The translations under genes and the position numbers were made by a program. A DNA stretch of 49,099 bases from HKCCE3408 sp039191215. Its GTDB lineage: Bacteria; Pseudomonadota; Alphaproteobacteria; Rhodobacterales; Rhodobacteraceae. The stretch covers positions 1 through 49,099 of the forward strand of contig JBCCXT010000029.1 in the NCBI GenBank assembly GCA_039191215.1, written 5' to 3'. The notes beneath the pieces are model-generated. The model searched no databases and was not told the DNA's origin. It saw nothing but the letters and a program-made list of their open reading frames with translations. Shown here one piece after another: positions 34,890 through 43,108 of the stretch; position 1 is the first letter of the stretch, and each line of letters opens with the position of its first letter.

Positions 34890-36401
34890 ATGGTCTCCGG
34901 GACACGGGCCGCGACGGGAGGGCTGGTGGGAATTCGGGAGCTTTTCGGCGCGCTGCTGGCGCTGCTCTGCCTCGGTCTGGGGCTGCTTTTGGTCGAGCAG
35001 CCGCGCACCGGTCTGTCGATCATGCCGATGCAGGTCGGGACCACGCCTGCGACGGTGATGCAGGTCCCGGGCGTCGAGGCGCCGGTAGTGGTGATCGCCC
35101 ATGGCTTTGCCGGGTCGCGTCAGTTGATGCATCCGGTTCAGCTGACCCTGGCGCGGGCGGGTTACATCACGATCAGCTACGATCTTGAGGGCCACGGCCG
35201 CAATCCGCAGCCGATGCGTGGCGATGTGGATGACATCGAAGGCACGACGCGTTTTCTGGTCGATGAGCTTGCCCGTGTGGCGCAGGCCGGTTTGGCGCTG
35301 CCCGGTGCAGATGGTCGGCTGGCGGTTGTTGGTCACTCGATGGCCTCGGATATTGTGGTCCGCTACGCGGTCGAGGCGGAGGCAGATGCGGCGGTCGCCA
35401 TCTCGATGTTTTCTGCAGCTGTTTCAGCTGAGGCGCCGCGCAACCTTTTAATCTTAAACGGTCAATTTGAAGGCCGATTACGGGCTGAGGCGCAGCGGAT
35501 CATGGCCGAACAGGGCGTGGCCGAGGGGGAGCGCGTCGGTGACCCAGCCTCGGGGTTTGCCCGCCGCGCCGTCTCTGTCGACTTGGCTGAACATGTCGGC
35601 GTGCTTTATGCGCGCCAGACTCTGCGAGAGACCCGCAGCTGGCTGAATGACAGTTTCGAATATGGCGCTGAAAATGGCGTGGCCTGGATCGGCCCACCGC
35701 TACTGTTGACGCTGATCGGTTTGGTCTTGATTGCCCAGCCGATTTCACAAGGGCTGCGGGCGCGGCGGCGGCGTGTGAATTCGGTGCCGCCCGGCGCGTT
35801 CTGGGTTCTTGCTTTGCTGCCGGCGGTCCTGACGCCGCTCGTGTTGCGATTGGTGCCGACGGATTTCCTCTCGGTACTTGTGGCCGATTATCTGGCGCTG
35901 CATTTGCTGGTCTATGGCGTGCTGGTTTTGGGCGGGTTGGCAGTCGAAGGTGATGCGCCTGCCTTCCATGGATGGCGTGCGGGCCTGGCGGTCGCAGCTT
36001 TTGGGATCTTGGTGGTGGGGGCTGTACTCGATCGGTATGTGGCAAATTTTATCCTGGCGGAGGGGCGGTGGCTGGTTTTTGCCGCGCTTTTGCCGGGGTC
36101 GATCCTGGCGATGACGGCGGATGCGACCTTAAGCCAAGCAGGCCAGGCGCATGCGCTGCGCCGGGTGGCCGCGCGGTTGGGGTTCATCTTGTCGCTTGCG
36201 ATTGCGGTGGCGCTTGACCCGGGCCGGTTGTTTTTCCTGGTGCTGGTCATGCCGGTTCTGGTCCTGTTCTACTTCAGCTTCGGCCTGATCGGCGGCTGGG
36301 TCGGGCGGCGCACCGGATCAGCTGTGGCGATGGGATTGGGGCTGGGCGTGATCCTGGCCTGGGCCCTGGCCGCGACATTTCCGCTATTTGATGGCGGGTA
36401 G
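34890..36401 (+). CDS. Alpha/beta hydrolase fused to a multi-spanning membrane domain
   Basis: About 503 residues with two parts. Residues 15-35 are a hydrophobic anchor. Residues 55-250 are an alpha/beta hydrolase with HGFAGS (His71 region), the nucleophile elbow GHSMAS (Ser150) and a likely catalytic His235 (AEHVGVLY). Residues 265-503 contain about seven hydrophobic helices, ending WALAATFPLFDGG, with a basic loop QGLRARRRRVN after the first. The hydrolase domain should face the periplasm. The combination suggests a membrane-tethered hydrolase or lipid-active enzyme; I know no characterised match. A GTG at 34926 with GGGAGG upstream is an alternative start. Copy 2 of the GC-rich repeat follows the stop. 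Confidence 0.8.
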   Translation: MVSGTRAATGGLVGIRELFGALLALLCLGLGLLLVEQPRTGLSIMPMQVGTTPATVMQVPGVEAPVVVIAHGFAGSRQLMHPVQLTLARAGYITISYDLEGHGRNPQPMRGDVDDIEGTTRFLVDELARVAQAGLALPGADGRLAVVGHSMASDIVVRYAVEAEADAAVAISMFSAAVSAEAPRNLLILNGQFEGRLRAEAQRIMAEQGVAEGERVGDPASGFARRAVSVDLAEHVGVLYARQTLRETRSWLNDSFEYGAENGVAWIGPPLLLTLIGLVLIAQPISQGLRARRRRVNSVPPGAFWVLALLPAVLTPLVLRLVPTDFLSVLVADYLALHLLVYGVLVLGGLAVEGDAPAFHGWRAGLAVAAFGILVVGAVLDRYVANFILAEGRWLVFAALLPGSILAMTADATLSQAGQAHALRRVAARLGFILSLAIAVALDPGRLFFLVLVMPVLVLFYFSFGLIGGWVGRRTGSAVAMGLGLGVILAWALAATFPLFDGG

Positions 36402-36436
36402 CGCTCCCGCCTGGCTCGACCTTTGGCCTGCGCCAG

Positions 36437-36479
36437 TTGGGCGTGGCGCGCGGTCGGCCTGCGGCCGTGTCCGCGCGCT
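36437..36479. repeat. GC-rich repeat, copy 2
   Basis: The 31-base segment 36437-36467 matches 33786-33816 with one mismatch (G for T at 36461). The distal arm (CCGCGCGC, 36471-36478) is partly kept, so a weaker hairpin can still form. It lies between a stop codon and the next convergent gene's stop, as the first copy does. Confidence 0.75.
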
Positions 36480-36563
36480 GGGCGCGATGCGGGATGGGTT
36501 GGTGGTTTTATGGAGGGGCGTGTGCGGTGGCCGTGGCAAGGGCAACTGCGCCACGCAATGGTT

Positions 36564-37613
36564 TTAGTAGCCTGTCATCTCAAGGTATCCGCGGCCCTGA
36601 TGGCTGCCGCTGATACCGACCGGGCCTTCCCAATAGGGAAAGCTGGTTGCCATCCAGGCATCCGGGTTAAGCGCGTCGATCTCGACCGAAAGATCGCGGC
36701 TTGGCAGCTCGATTTGCCAGCGTGTCGGAACCTCGCGGCCTGCCACCGCATGCGTGGCAATCGGCGTGAGTGTCAGCACGCCATCGGGGATCGCCGTGCT
36801 GGTGCCGTCGGGTTCGATCCAGGTACCGGAGGTGAAATCTGGCCCGGCCCGGTCGCGCAAGCGAAACCCCATCAGCCGCGCGCCGTCATCGAAGGTCAGC
36901 GAGATCCAATCCCAACCATCCTGGGTATCGGACAGGGGTTGTGAGGACCATTCCCGGTCGAGCCAGCCTTGGCCCGTGACAGCGATCTCTCCGTCCAGCA
37001 GGGCGATCGTGCCTGAGACGTCGTAGAAGGGCTGGGAATAGTAGTAGCTCGCCTGGCCCTCAGGCGATTTAACGGAATAGCCGTCCTGGCCGTGGAAAAC
37101 GAGCGGCCCGGTGGCGGAAAGCGCCAGGTCGTAGCTGAAATCAGACGCCCTTGCGGTCAGGCGGAGCGCGTCGAGCGCGTCCTCGCCGCCTTCCCCCGTC
37201 ATCGCCCAATCGTCGATCCAGGCCGCGAAGGGCGCCGTGCTGACGCCGGCCTGACCGGTCCCGCCTCGGGCCAGCCGTTCTGCGACAAAATGTGCGTCCG
37301 GTGCGGTCAGTCCGGCATGGCCCATCCAGATCTGCTCGGTCCCCCAAAGGCTCGCGGGCTCTGGCGCAGAGGCCGTGCGAAAGAGCGTCCACTGGATGCC
37401 GTAATCGCGGCCATCCGCGCCCTGCAGCGTCGCGGTCAGATACCACCATTCAATCCGATAGCTTTCGTGGGCGCCGTGATCGGCCGGGAAAGAAAAGCTC
37501 GGCGGGTTCTGCGGGATGGCAAAGCCCGTAGCCTCGGTGCCGAGCCCTGCAAATCCCTGGGCGGTTGCGGCAGAGGGCAGAAAGAGAGCCAGGAAAAGCG
37601 CTTTAGCGTTCAT
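36564..37613 (-). CDS. CrtC/AttH-like lipocalin-type protein
   Basis: A 349-residue secreted protein of the CrtC/AttH (lipocalin-like, PF07143-type) family. The signal peptide ALFLALFLPSAATA ends near residue 20. Family blocks include HESYRIEWWYLTATL (the invariant EWWY), GWDWISLTFDDGARLMGFRL, GQGWLDREWSSQPL, and a C-terminal DAWMATSFPYWEGPV region. Known relatives are hydroxyneurosporene/carotenoid hydratases and AttH, an exporter partner. ATG 37613 was chosen, overlapping the permease by 11 bases. The neighbours (LolD-type ATPase and FtsX permease) favour the AttEFGH-type exporter role over carotenoid synthesis, as no other crt gene is near. Confidence 0.85.
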   Translation of the reverse strand: MNAKALFLALFLPSAATAQGFAGLGTEATGFAIPQNPPSFSFPADHGAHESYRIEWWYLTATLQGADGRDYGIQWTLFRTASAPEPASLWGTEQIWMGHAGLTAPDAHFVAERLARGGTGQAGVSTAPFAAWIDDWAMTGEGGEDALDALRLTARASDFSYDLALSATGPLVFHGQDGYSVKSPEGQASYYYSQPFYDVSGTIALLDGEIAVTGQGWLDREWSSQPLSDTQDGWDWISLTFDDGARLMGFRLRDRAGPDFTSGTWIEPDGTSTAIPDGVLTLTPIATHAVAGREVPTRWQIELPSRDLSVEIDALNPDAWMATSFPYWEGPVGISGSHQGRGYLEMTGY

Positions 37614-39972
37614 GGACAAATACCTGTAAGAGCCGTGCCGGGGCCATTCGGGTCAGGCGCAGCGCTGGCCACAACGCGGCCAGGCCTGCAGCCAGGAAAG
37701 ACAGGGCGGCAAGTTGCAGCCATTCAGACGGGAAAATCAGCATCGGCAGGCGCCAGCCGAAGGCCTGGGTGTTGACCAGGTTCAACAGCATCCAGGCCAG
37801 GATCAGGCCGACGGGTAGGGCGACAAGAAAGGTCAGCGCAGCCAGCGCCAGGGCGCGGCCAAACTCAGCCCAGGCCAGCCGCGATTTGGTGGCCCCGATC
37901 GTCCACACCGGGGCGATCTGCGGTAGCCGCATCTGCGCCAGGGTCAAAAAGGCGATCAACAGTGCCAGCCCGGCCACGCCCAGGGTCAGCGCCGACAGCG
38001 CCCCGGTGATCTGGAAAGTACGCTCAAAGATCGTGAGCGACAGTGCCCGCTGGGCACGCTGATCCGACATAGCGCGTTGGGGCAGGCCGAATTCCAAAAG
38101 CTCCGCCATCAGGGGGCCGACGCGATCGGGATCGGTTCGGATGGCAAAGCCCAAGGGCTCGATCCTGGGAAAGAGCGTGCCAAACAGCACCTCGCCGATG
38201 ATCGCCTCACCGCGTGTATTGCCATAATCGGCATAGATTCCAACAAGCGGCAGGGAGAGGTCGGGGGTAATCGCCAGGGACTGGCCAAGCGACAGGCCCT
38301 CTCGGATGGCGATTTGTTCATTGATCAAGACGCCCTGGCCGGATTGCAGCTGGTCCCAAGCATCTGGCGCGGCCGCCAGCAGCGGCCAGCCATCGCGGTA
38401 GGTTGCGTGGTCAGCCAGCATGCGCAGGCGCCCCGGCGCGCCAAGGATCGGGCGGTCGAGGCCCATGACCGGCAGAACGGCCTCGGCCCGAGGCTCGAGA
38501 AAGTCGCGCAGCGGCGCGGGATCACCTTGGGCAAAGACGTAAAGCTCCGATCCCAGGCGTTGGTCGAGCCAGGTGATGAAGGTTTCGCGAAACGAGCCGA
38601 CCATGGTCGAGACGCCGATATTGGCGGCAAGCGCCAAAAGCAGCGCCATGAGCGCCAGCGACAGGCCCGGGACTTGCTGGCGCGTATCGGCCAGCAGCCA
38701 TTCGGCGAACGGGCCGCGGGCAAGGGGTGTCAGCACCTGCAATCCGAGGCTGAGCGCGCCGGGCAGCAAAAGCGCTGATCCCGTCAGAAGGGCGGCGACG
38801 GCACCGAAGGCCAGCCCGAGGCCCTGGCCAAAGGCGCCCAAAAGCACGGCAAGCGCAAAGAGCAGACCGGCGGCCAGCGCCTGGATGCGCAGCGCGCGAC
38901 CATGGCGCATCGACCAGGCACGCGGCAGGGCGGGTGCCAGGATCGGCATCCGCGCCACGCGCCACAGCGCACCGCCTGCCGCAACAGCCGCGCCAAGAAG
39001 CGTGATCAGCAGTGCCTGGCCGGCCCATATCGGATCAAAGGCAAGCACCCCGGAGATCGGCGCGCCGTAGAGCCCGCGCAGGGTGCCTGCCACCCCCGGC
39101 AGTAGGCCCGCGGCAACCAGATAGCCAAGCACAATCCCGGAGATACCTGCAACAAGCGCGATCGCCAGAAGTTCCGCCGCCATCAGGCCAAGGACGCGCC
39201 GCAGCGGCACGCCAAGCGCACGCAAGGTTCGGATCATCGTGCGGCGCTGCTCAATGGCCAGGCCGATTGCACTATGCGCAATGAAAAGCCCGACGCCGAA
39301 AGACAGCAGTCCGAAAGCGGTCAAGTTGAGGTGGAATGAGCCGGTAAGCTCGCCCAGATCGGCCTGGTTTGCGGGGCTCTGCAACTCCAGCTCCGTGGCC
39401 TCGGTGATCGATGCGAGGCGCGCAGGCTGATCTGGTGCCACGATCAGATAGCTGGCGCCCGTTTGACCCGAAAGACGCGCTACCGTGCCGATATCGGCTA
39501 GTGCGGTGCCAGGTGGCAGGGCTGGGCTGGTGCGCCGCTCAAACCCCGGTGCGTCGGTATTGGGGCCGACAAAAAGCAGATCAGCCTGGCCCGAAAAGGC
39601 CTGAAAATCAGTGGCTCCTGTGATGATGTCATCCGGGATCATGCCCGGCGGGGCGGTCAGCGGGTCAACGCCCAGAACCGTGAGACCGTCGATCTGCGCC
39701 TCGATCACGGGGCTGACAAGATAGCCCGCCCGGCGCAGTGCTGCAAAGTCTGCCACCGAAATGGGCAGGCCGTCGGTGCGGGCCAGGCGCGCGAGGTTTT
39801 GGCCATCCAGCAGGCGGGCCGCGCTGTCATAGGCGCGCCGCGCCTCGGCGTTGATCGCCTGGACGGCGGACCACAATGCCGTGGCCAGCATCAGGCCCAG
39901 CATCAGCGCGGCAAGCTGTCCGGGGCGGTGGCGCCAATGGGACGCCAGCGCCATCAGGCCCGCGCGGTTCAT
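37603..39972 (-). CDS. FtsX-type ABC transporter permease (AttFG-like)
   Basis: A 789-residue permease of the LolC/E-FtsX-MacB class. It contains two FtsX units in one chain: a first helix near 15-37, three helices around 210-330, a central helix pair near 365-410, a further helix at about 440, and three C-terminal helices around 665-770. Large periplasmic loops lie at about 40-205 and 465-650. Such proteins move lipids or lipoproteins out of the membrane or act mechanically. The start overlaps the ATPase stop (ATGA), and the CrtC/AttH-like gene follows. This is the order of att-type exporters, with the two AttF/AttG halves apparently merged. Confidence 0.9.
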   Translation of the reverse strand: MNRAGLMALASHWRHRPGQLAALMLGLMLATALWSAVQAINAEARRAYDSAARLLDGQNLARLARTDGLPISVADFAALRRAGYLVSPVIEAQIDGLTVLGVDPLTAPPGMIPDDIITGATDFQAFSGQADLLFVGPNTDAPGFERRTSPALPPGTALADIGTVARLSGQTGASYLIVAPDQPARLASITEATELELQSPANQADLGELTGSFHLNLTAFGLLSFGVGLFIAHSAIGLAIEQRRTMIRTLRALGVPLRRVLGLMAAELLAIALVAGISGIVLGYLVAAGLLPGVAGTLRGLYGAPISGVLAFDPIWAGQALLITLLGAAVAAGGALWRVARMPILAPALPRAWSMRHGRALRIQALAAGLLFALAVLLGAFGQGLGLAFGAVAALLTGSALLLPGALSLGLQVLTPLARGPFAEWLLADTRQQVPGLSLALMALLLALAANIGVSTMVGSFRETFITWLDQRLGSELYVFAQGDPAPLRDFLEPRAEAVLPVMGLDRPILGAPGRLRMLADHATYRDGWPLLAAAPDAWDQLQSGQGVLINEQIAIREGLSLGQSLAITPDLSLPLVGIYADYGNTRGEAIIGEVLFGTLFPRIEPLGFAIRTDPDRVGPLMAELLEFGLPQRAMSDQRAQRALSLTIFERTFQITGALSALTLGVAGLALLIAFLTLAQMRLPQIAPVWTIGATKSRLAWAEFGRALALAALTFLVALPVGLILAWMLLNLVNTQAFGWRLPMLIFPSEWLQLAALSFLAAGLAALWPALRLTRMAPARLLQVFVHER

Positions 39973-40628
39973 GCCACTACCCCCCGGCTCAGCCGCAAGC
40001 GCCGGTCGAGCCCATTGGCCAGCCGCTCAGAATGGGTGACCATCAACAAGGCGGCGCCGGTTTCTTCAATCAACCGGCGAAAGCTTTGCATGACCGCGTC
40101 GCCCGTGGCCTCATCAAGATTGCCGGTCGGTTCATCGGCCAGCACAAGGCCCGGGCGTCCGGCCAAGGCGCGGCCGATGGCGACGCGCTGCTGCTGGCCA
40201 CCGGAAAGCTGCTCTGGGTAGCGGTCGAGCAGCGCGTCAAGCCCAAGGATCTCTGCCAGGGTTTGTGCCCATGCCGCGTCAAAACGGTCCGCCAAGCGGG
40301 CCTGAAAGCCAATATTGCTAGCCACACTGAGCGACGGGATGAGGTTGAACTGCTGAAAGACGATGCCAATTTTCTCGCGCCGAAGCGCTGCCCGGCCCGG
40401 CTCATCCAGGGCATCGATCTCGGCTCCGTCGATCCGGATCCGGCCATGGTCGGGCGCATCCAGCCCGGCAACAAGATGCAAAAGCGTGCTCTTGCCCGAT
40501 CCGCTTTCGCCGGTCAGCGCCACCGCTTCTCCGGCGGCGACTGAAAAGGACACGCCTTGGAATACCGGCGGCAGCGCGGGATCGAAGCGTTTGGACAGGT
40601 CAGAGACGTCGAGCAAGGGCGGCATCAT
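39969..40628 (-). CDS. LolD/MacB-type ABC transporter ATP-binding protein (AttE-like)
   Basis: A 219-residue ATPase. Walker A is GESGSGKST at residues 40-48, the Q-loop is IGIVFQQFNLIPSLSVASNI, the signature is LSGGQQQRVAIGRALAG, Walker B is LVLADEPTGNLD, and the switch His is MVTHSE. The Q-loop and signature wording are typical of the LolD/YbbA/MacB subfamily that works with FtsX permeases. It is the first gene of the exporter operon. Only 15 bases separate it from the start of the divergent AraC regulator, so one or both transcripts may be leaderless, or the regulator begins further in. Confidence 0.92.
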   Translation of the reverse strand: MMPPLLDVSDLSKRFDPALPPVFQGVSFSVAAGEAVALTGESGSGKSTLLHLVAGLDAPDHGRIRIDGAEIDALDEPGRAALRREKIGIVFQQFNLIPSLSVASNIGFQARLADRFDAAWAQTLAEILGLDALLDRYPEQLSGGQQQRVAIGRALAGRPGLVLADEPTGNLDEATGDAVMQSFRRLIEETGAALLMVTHSERLANGLDRRLRLSRGVVA

Positions 40629-40643
40629 CGCTAAATTGCCGGG

Positions 40644-41582
40644 ATGATGAGCATAGCGCAGCCGAAGCTGCGGGAAAGTGACAGGTTGTCTCTTGAATCG
40701 GTTCGCGCGGTGCTCAAATGCAAGATCGAGATGCCCCAGAACGCGATTTTGACTTCACGTGATTTGCATGGCCTGACGCAAGAGTTGGTTGTGGCCGATC
40801 TGTTTGAGGGCCCGATCGAGTTTTCCGCAGAACCGGGCGATGATCACGCCATGATCGTGGCGCTGCACCATGCGCCTGTAACGGTGCATCTCTTCCAAGA
40901 CGGCCATTGGCAGCCGATGGCAAGTGCGGCCCCGGCGGTGCATCTGAGCCCTGCAGGCGGGCGCCGCGGTTGGCGCTGGCCGTCGGGCGCGAAGCTGCTG
41001 CGCCTGTCGATCGACCCAGATGAGCTGCAGCGCTTTTCCGCGCAGGAATTGCGGCTTGTAGGCGCCGAAAGTGAGCTTGATGCGCTGACGGTGCTGAAAG
41101 ATCGCAAGATCACCCGTGCCGCAGAGATGATCGTGGACGTGCTGCGCGACGGCAGGCCCGGACAGGCCGTGCTGTTTGAGGCGTTGACGCGGATGCTTGT
41201 GGTCCATGTCGTACGCTCTTATGCGATCGCGCAGCGCACGTTCGGGCACAGCGGCATCGACCCGGTACTCTATACCCGTATCCTCGAACATATCGACCAG
41301 CATCTGAGCGATACGATCCGCACCACCGAATTGGCCGATCTGGCGCATATGTCCGACTCTGCCCTGCTGCGGGCGGTGAAATCAATGACCGGGCAAACCC
41401 CGCAAGACCTAGTGCGGGCGCGCCGGGTCGAGGCGGCAAGGCGGCTGCTGCAAAGCAGCTCGCTCAATCTCAGCGAGATTGCCGCAGCCACCGGGTTTGC
41501 CGACCAAGCGCACTTTTCGCGCAGCTTCAAACGGGCCTATGGGCAAAGTCCGCTGCATTGGCGGCGCCACCTTCGGGCCTAA
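40644..41582 (+). CDS. AraC-family transcriptional regulator
   Basis: A 312-residue regulator. Residues about 1-200 form an AraC-type ligand domain of the ferric-siderophore/PchR-like outline (DRLSLESVRAVLKCKIEM, HWQPMASAAPAVHLSPAG). Residues about 210-312 are the AraC double HTH (SDTIRTTELADLAHMSDSAL, then LNLSEIAAATGFADQAHFSR and YGQSPLHWRR). PchR-like members respond to siderophores, but ligand assignment here is inference. It is divergent from the exporter operon and upstream of the small secreted protein, either of which could be a target. A later ATG at 40731 would leave more room for a promoter. Confidence 0.9.
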   Translation: MMSIAQPKLRESDRLSLESVRAVLKCKIEMPQNAILTSRDLHGLTQELVVADLFEGPIEFSAEPGDDHAMIVALHHAPVTVHLFQDGHWQPMASAAPAVHLSPAGGRRGWRWPSGAKLLRLSIDPDELQRFSAQELRLVGAESELDALTVLKDRKITRAAEMIVDVLRDGRPGQAVLFEALTRMLVVHVVRSYAIAQRTFGHSGIDPVLYTRILEHIDQHLSDTIRTTELADLAHMSDSALLRAVKSMTGQTPQDLVRARRVEAARRLLQSSSLNLSEIAAATGFADQAHFSRSFKRAYGQSPLHWRRHLRA

Positions 41583-41719
41583 ATCCAAACTAAACGGTTC
41601 GGTTCAAAAAATCGCTGGATTGGTTCAAGTATGGCGCCAGGGCGGTGTCCATATCGGGATCATGGCGCCGGGATTACCCAAGTCACCGGCGCAAGTTGAC
41701 CCGAGAAAGGACCCAAGAG

Positions 41720-42088
41720 ATGAAATCTGTTTTGACCGCTGTTGCGATGATCGCCCTGACCGTTCCCGCCTTTGCTGATGCTGCCGATGAGGGCCGCGTT
41801 TTGCTGGAAGCGGGTGCCTCCAACCCGGTAACGAACACGGCCCAGCTTGCTGCTGGCCTGGGCGTTGATGGGGCGGATGCGGCCACGCTGGTGGCGCTGA
41901 TGGCTGCCCAAGCTGATGACGACATGCGGGCTGTGCGCGCCCTGAGCGCAGCCCCGGAAGTTATCTCGACCCAAGGTGTGTTGGGCGGTTCTGATGCAAA
42001 CCAAATCGCAGCAGACCTGCAAGCCGACGGACAGGAAATGAGCCTGAACGCCCGTGTGGCTGCCTATTTCGAGGAGATTTCGGACTAA
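41720..42088 (+). CDS. Small secreted hypothetical protein
   Basis: A 122-residue protein with a clear signal peptide (MKSVLTAVAMIALTVPAFADA, cleaved at about 20-21). The mature chain is small, acidic and rich in Ala, Leu and Asp, with helical repeats (AQLAAGLGVDGADAATLVAL, then SDANQIAADLQADGQEM). There are no Cys, metal motifs or known domains that I recognise. GAAAGGA is correctly placed before ATG 41720. A strong terminator follows 25 bases after the stop, so it is an independent, probably well expressed, gene. It may be controlled by the AraC regulator upstream. Confidence 0.85.
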   Translation: MKSVLTAVAMIALTVPAFADAADEGRVLLEAGASNPVTNTAQLAAGLGVDGADAATLVALMAAQADDDMRAVRALSAAPEVISTQGVLGGSDANQIAADLQADGQEMSLNARVAAYFEEISD

Positions 42089-42113
42089 CCCCCGACCGTC
42101 TGAATGACCTCAA

Positions 42114-42144
42114 AGCGGGCCCTATCATGGGCCCGCTTTTTTTT
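42114..42144 (+). terminator. Strong intrinsic terminator
   Basis: Perfect 9-bp stem AGCGGGCCC (42114-42122) / GGGCCCGCT (42129-42137), 6-base loop TATCAT, then an eight-T run (42137-42144). It closes the small secreted protein gene. Confidence 0.95.
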
Positions 42145-42329
42145 GTTGCAAGCTTGGTGGCAGCTGGATGCGTCAAGAGCGCTATCGCCAGAGCCGTTCA
42201 GGATCAGCGCCAATTGCACCCACTCGGCGCAGCCTCAAAAAAACTAAGTGATTAATCTGTCGATGCCGCCGCTTGCGGACCGCGCGCGGTGAAACGGGCC
42301 GCCAAATCCGAGCCAGCGCGGTGCCTGTA
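42145..42329. other. Spacer after terminator, possible tonB stub
   Basis: No intact gene is seen. A minus-strand frame starting GTG at the exbD2 stop (42333) runs 29 codons (VIQAPRWLGFGG...) to a stop near 42246. It sits exactly where tonB would follow exbD2, but I cannot show homology. Confidence 0.3.
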
Positions 42330-42728
42330 TCACGGCTGCACCGTCACAAGGCGCAGCTCTGTCACGCCGGCAGCCCCGATCCGTGGCAAAAGCGCGGCCA
42401 GATCTCGCGCGGGCAAGCGGGCATCAGCGCGCAAGGTTATAGGCCCCGCTTCGGCCCGCGCGCTCAGCGCCGCAAAGACCGCCTCACCCCGGGCCGTCTC
42501 AAAAGCGAGCTTGCCATCGGTGGCCACAAAGAGCGTGTCGGGCGGAAGATTTGCGGCTGGACCCATCGCCTCTTGCGGCGTTAGGTTGACCGGCTCCGGC
42601 ACTGTGATCGCCGTGGTCATCAGAAAAAAGATCAGCAGCAAAAAGACGATGGTGATCAACGCCACAAAGGGCGCCCCGCCGCGATGCGCGGGCGCAAATG
42701 GCGCGAAATCGAACCGCTCTTGCGTCAT
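42330..42728 (-). CDS. ExbD/TolR-family protein 2, lacking the conserved membrane aspartate
   Basis: A 132-residue biopolymer transport protein with one N-terminal helix (residues about 20-42) and a periplasmic ExbD/TolR domain (about 60-132). The helix reads PFVALITIVFLLLIFFLMTT. The family normally has Asp in the position held here by Thr26 (PLIDvvFLLLIFF). That Asp is the proton-carrying residue of ExbD and TolR. The rest of the helix is intact, so the change looks like specialisation rather than decay. The start overlaps the ExbD1 stop by 4 bases, and the two could form a heterodimer with only one Asp. Confidence 0.9.
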   Translation of the reverse strand: MTQERFDFAPFAPAHRGGAPFVALITIVFLLLIFFLMTTAITVPEPVNLTPQEAMGPAANLPPDTLFVATDGKLAFETARGEAVFAALSARAEAGPITLRADARLPARDLAALLPRIGAAGVTELRLVTVQP

Positions 42729-43108
42729 TCGACCACCCGAAGCGCGCTGAAACCGGCCTCTTCGAGATCTATCAAAACCGAGACGAGCTGTTGCAGCGCG
42801 ACATCGCCGACGGGCCGGATCAGAACCGCATCATCGGGGCTTTGCATAAGCCTTGCAAGCGCCCCGGCGACCGCATCGCGCGGCAAGGGGCGGCGGTTCA
42901 ACGTGATGCCGCCCGATGCAATCTCCACCAGTCGTGGCGGTCCGGTATAAGGCGCATCTGCGCCAAAAGTCGTCATGCTGACCCCGCCATCGGTGGCAAA
43001 ACGTGCCGTCAGCATGAAAAAAATCAGCACAAGGAGGACCAGGTCGATCATCGGCGCCAGGCTGAAGCGGCGGCGTGGCTTCGTCGCGGGGAGGTCGAGC
43101 GTGCTCAT
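42725..43108 (-). CDS. exbD: ExbD/TolR-family protein 1
   Basis: A 127-residue ExbD/TolR subunit of the proton-motive-force motor that energises TonB. It has a short cytoplasmic start (TKPRRRFSLAP), one membrane helix beginning MIDLVLLVLIFFMLTARF with the conserved Asp22 in place, and a periplasmic domain to about residue 127. Start and stop overlap the neighbours by 4 bases each (exbB upstream, the second exbD downstream). In this cluster it would serve corrinoid uptake, but no TonB gene is present in the window. Confidence 0.92.
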   Translation of the reverse strand: MSTLDLPATKPRRRFSLAPMIDLVLLVLIFFMLTARFATDGGVSMTTFGADAPYTGPPRLVEIASGGITLNRRPLPRDAVAGALARLMQSPDDAVLIRPVGDVALQQLVSVLIDLEEAGFSALRVVE

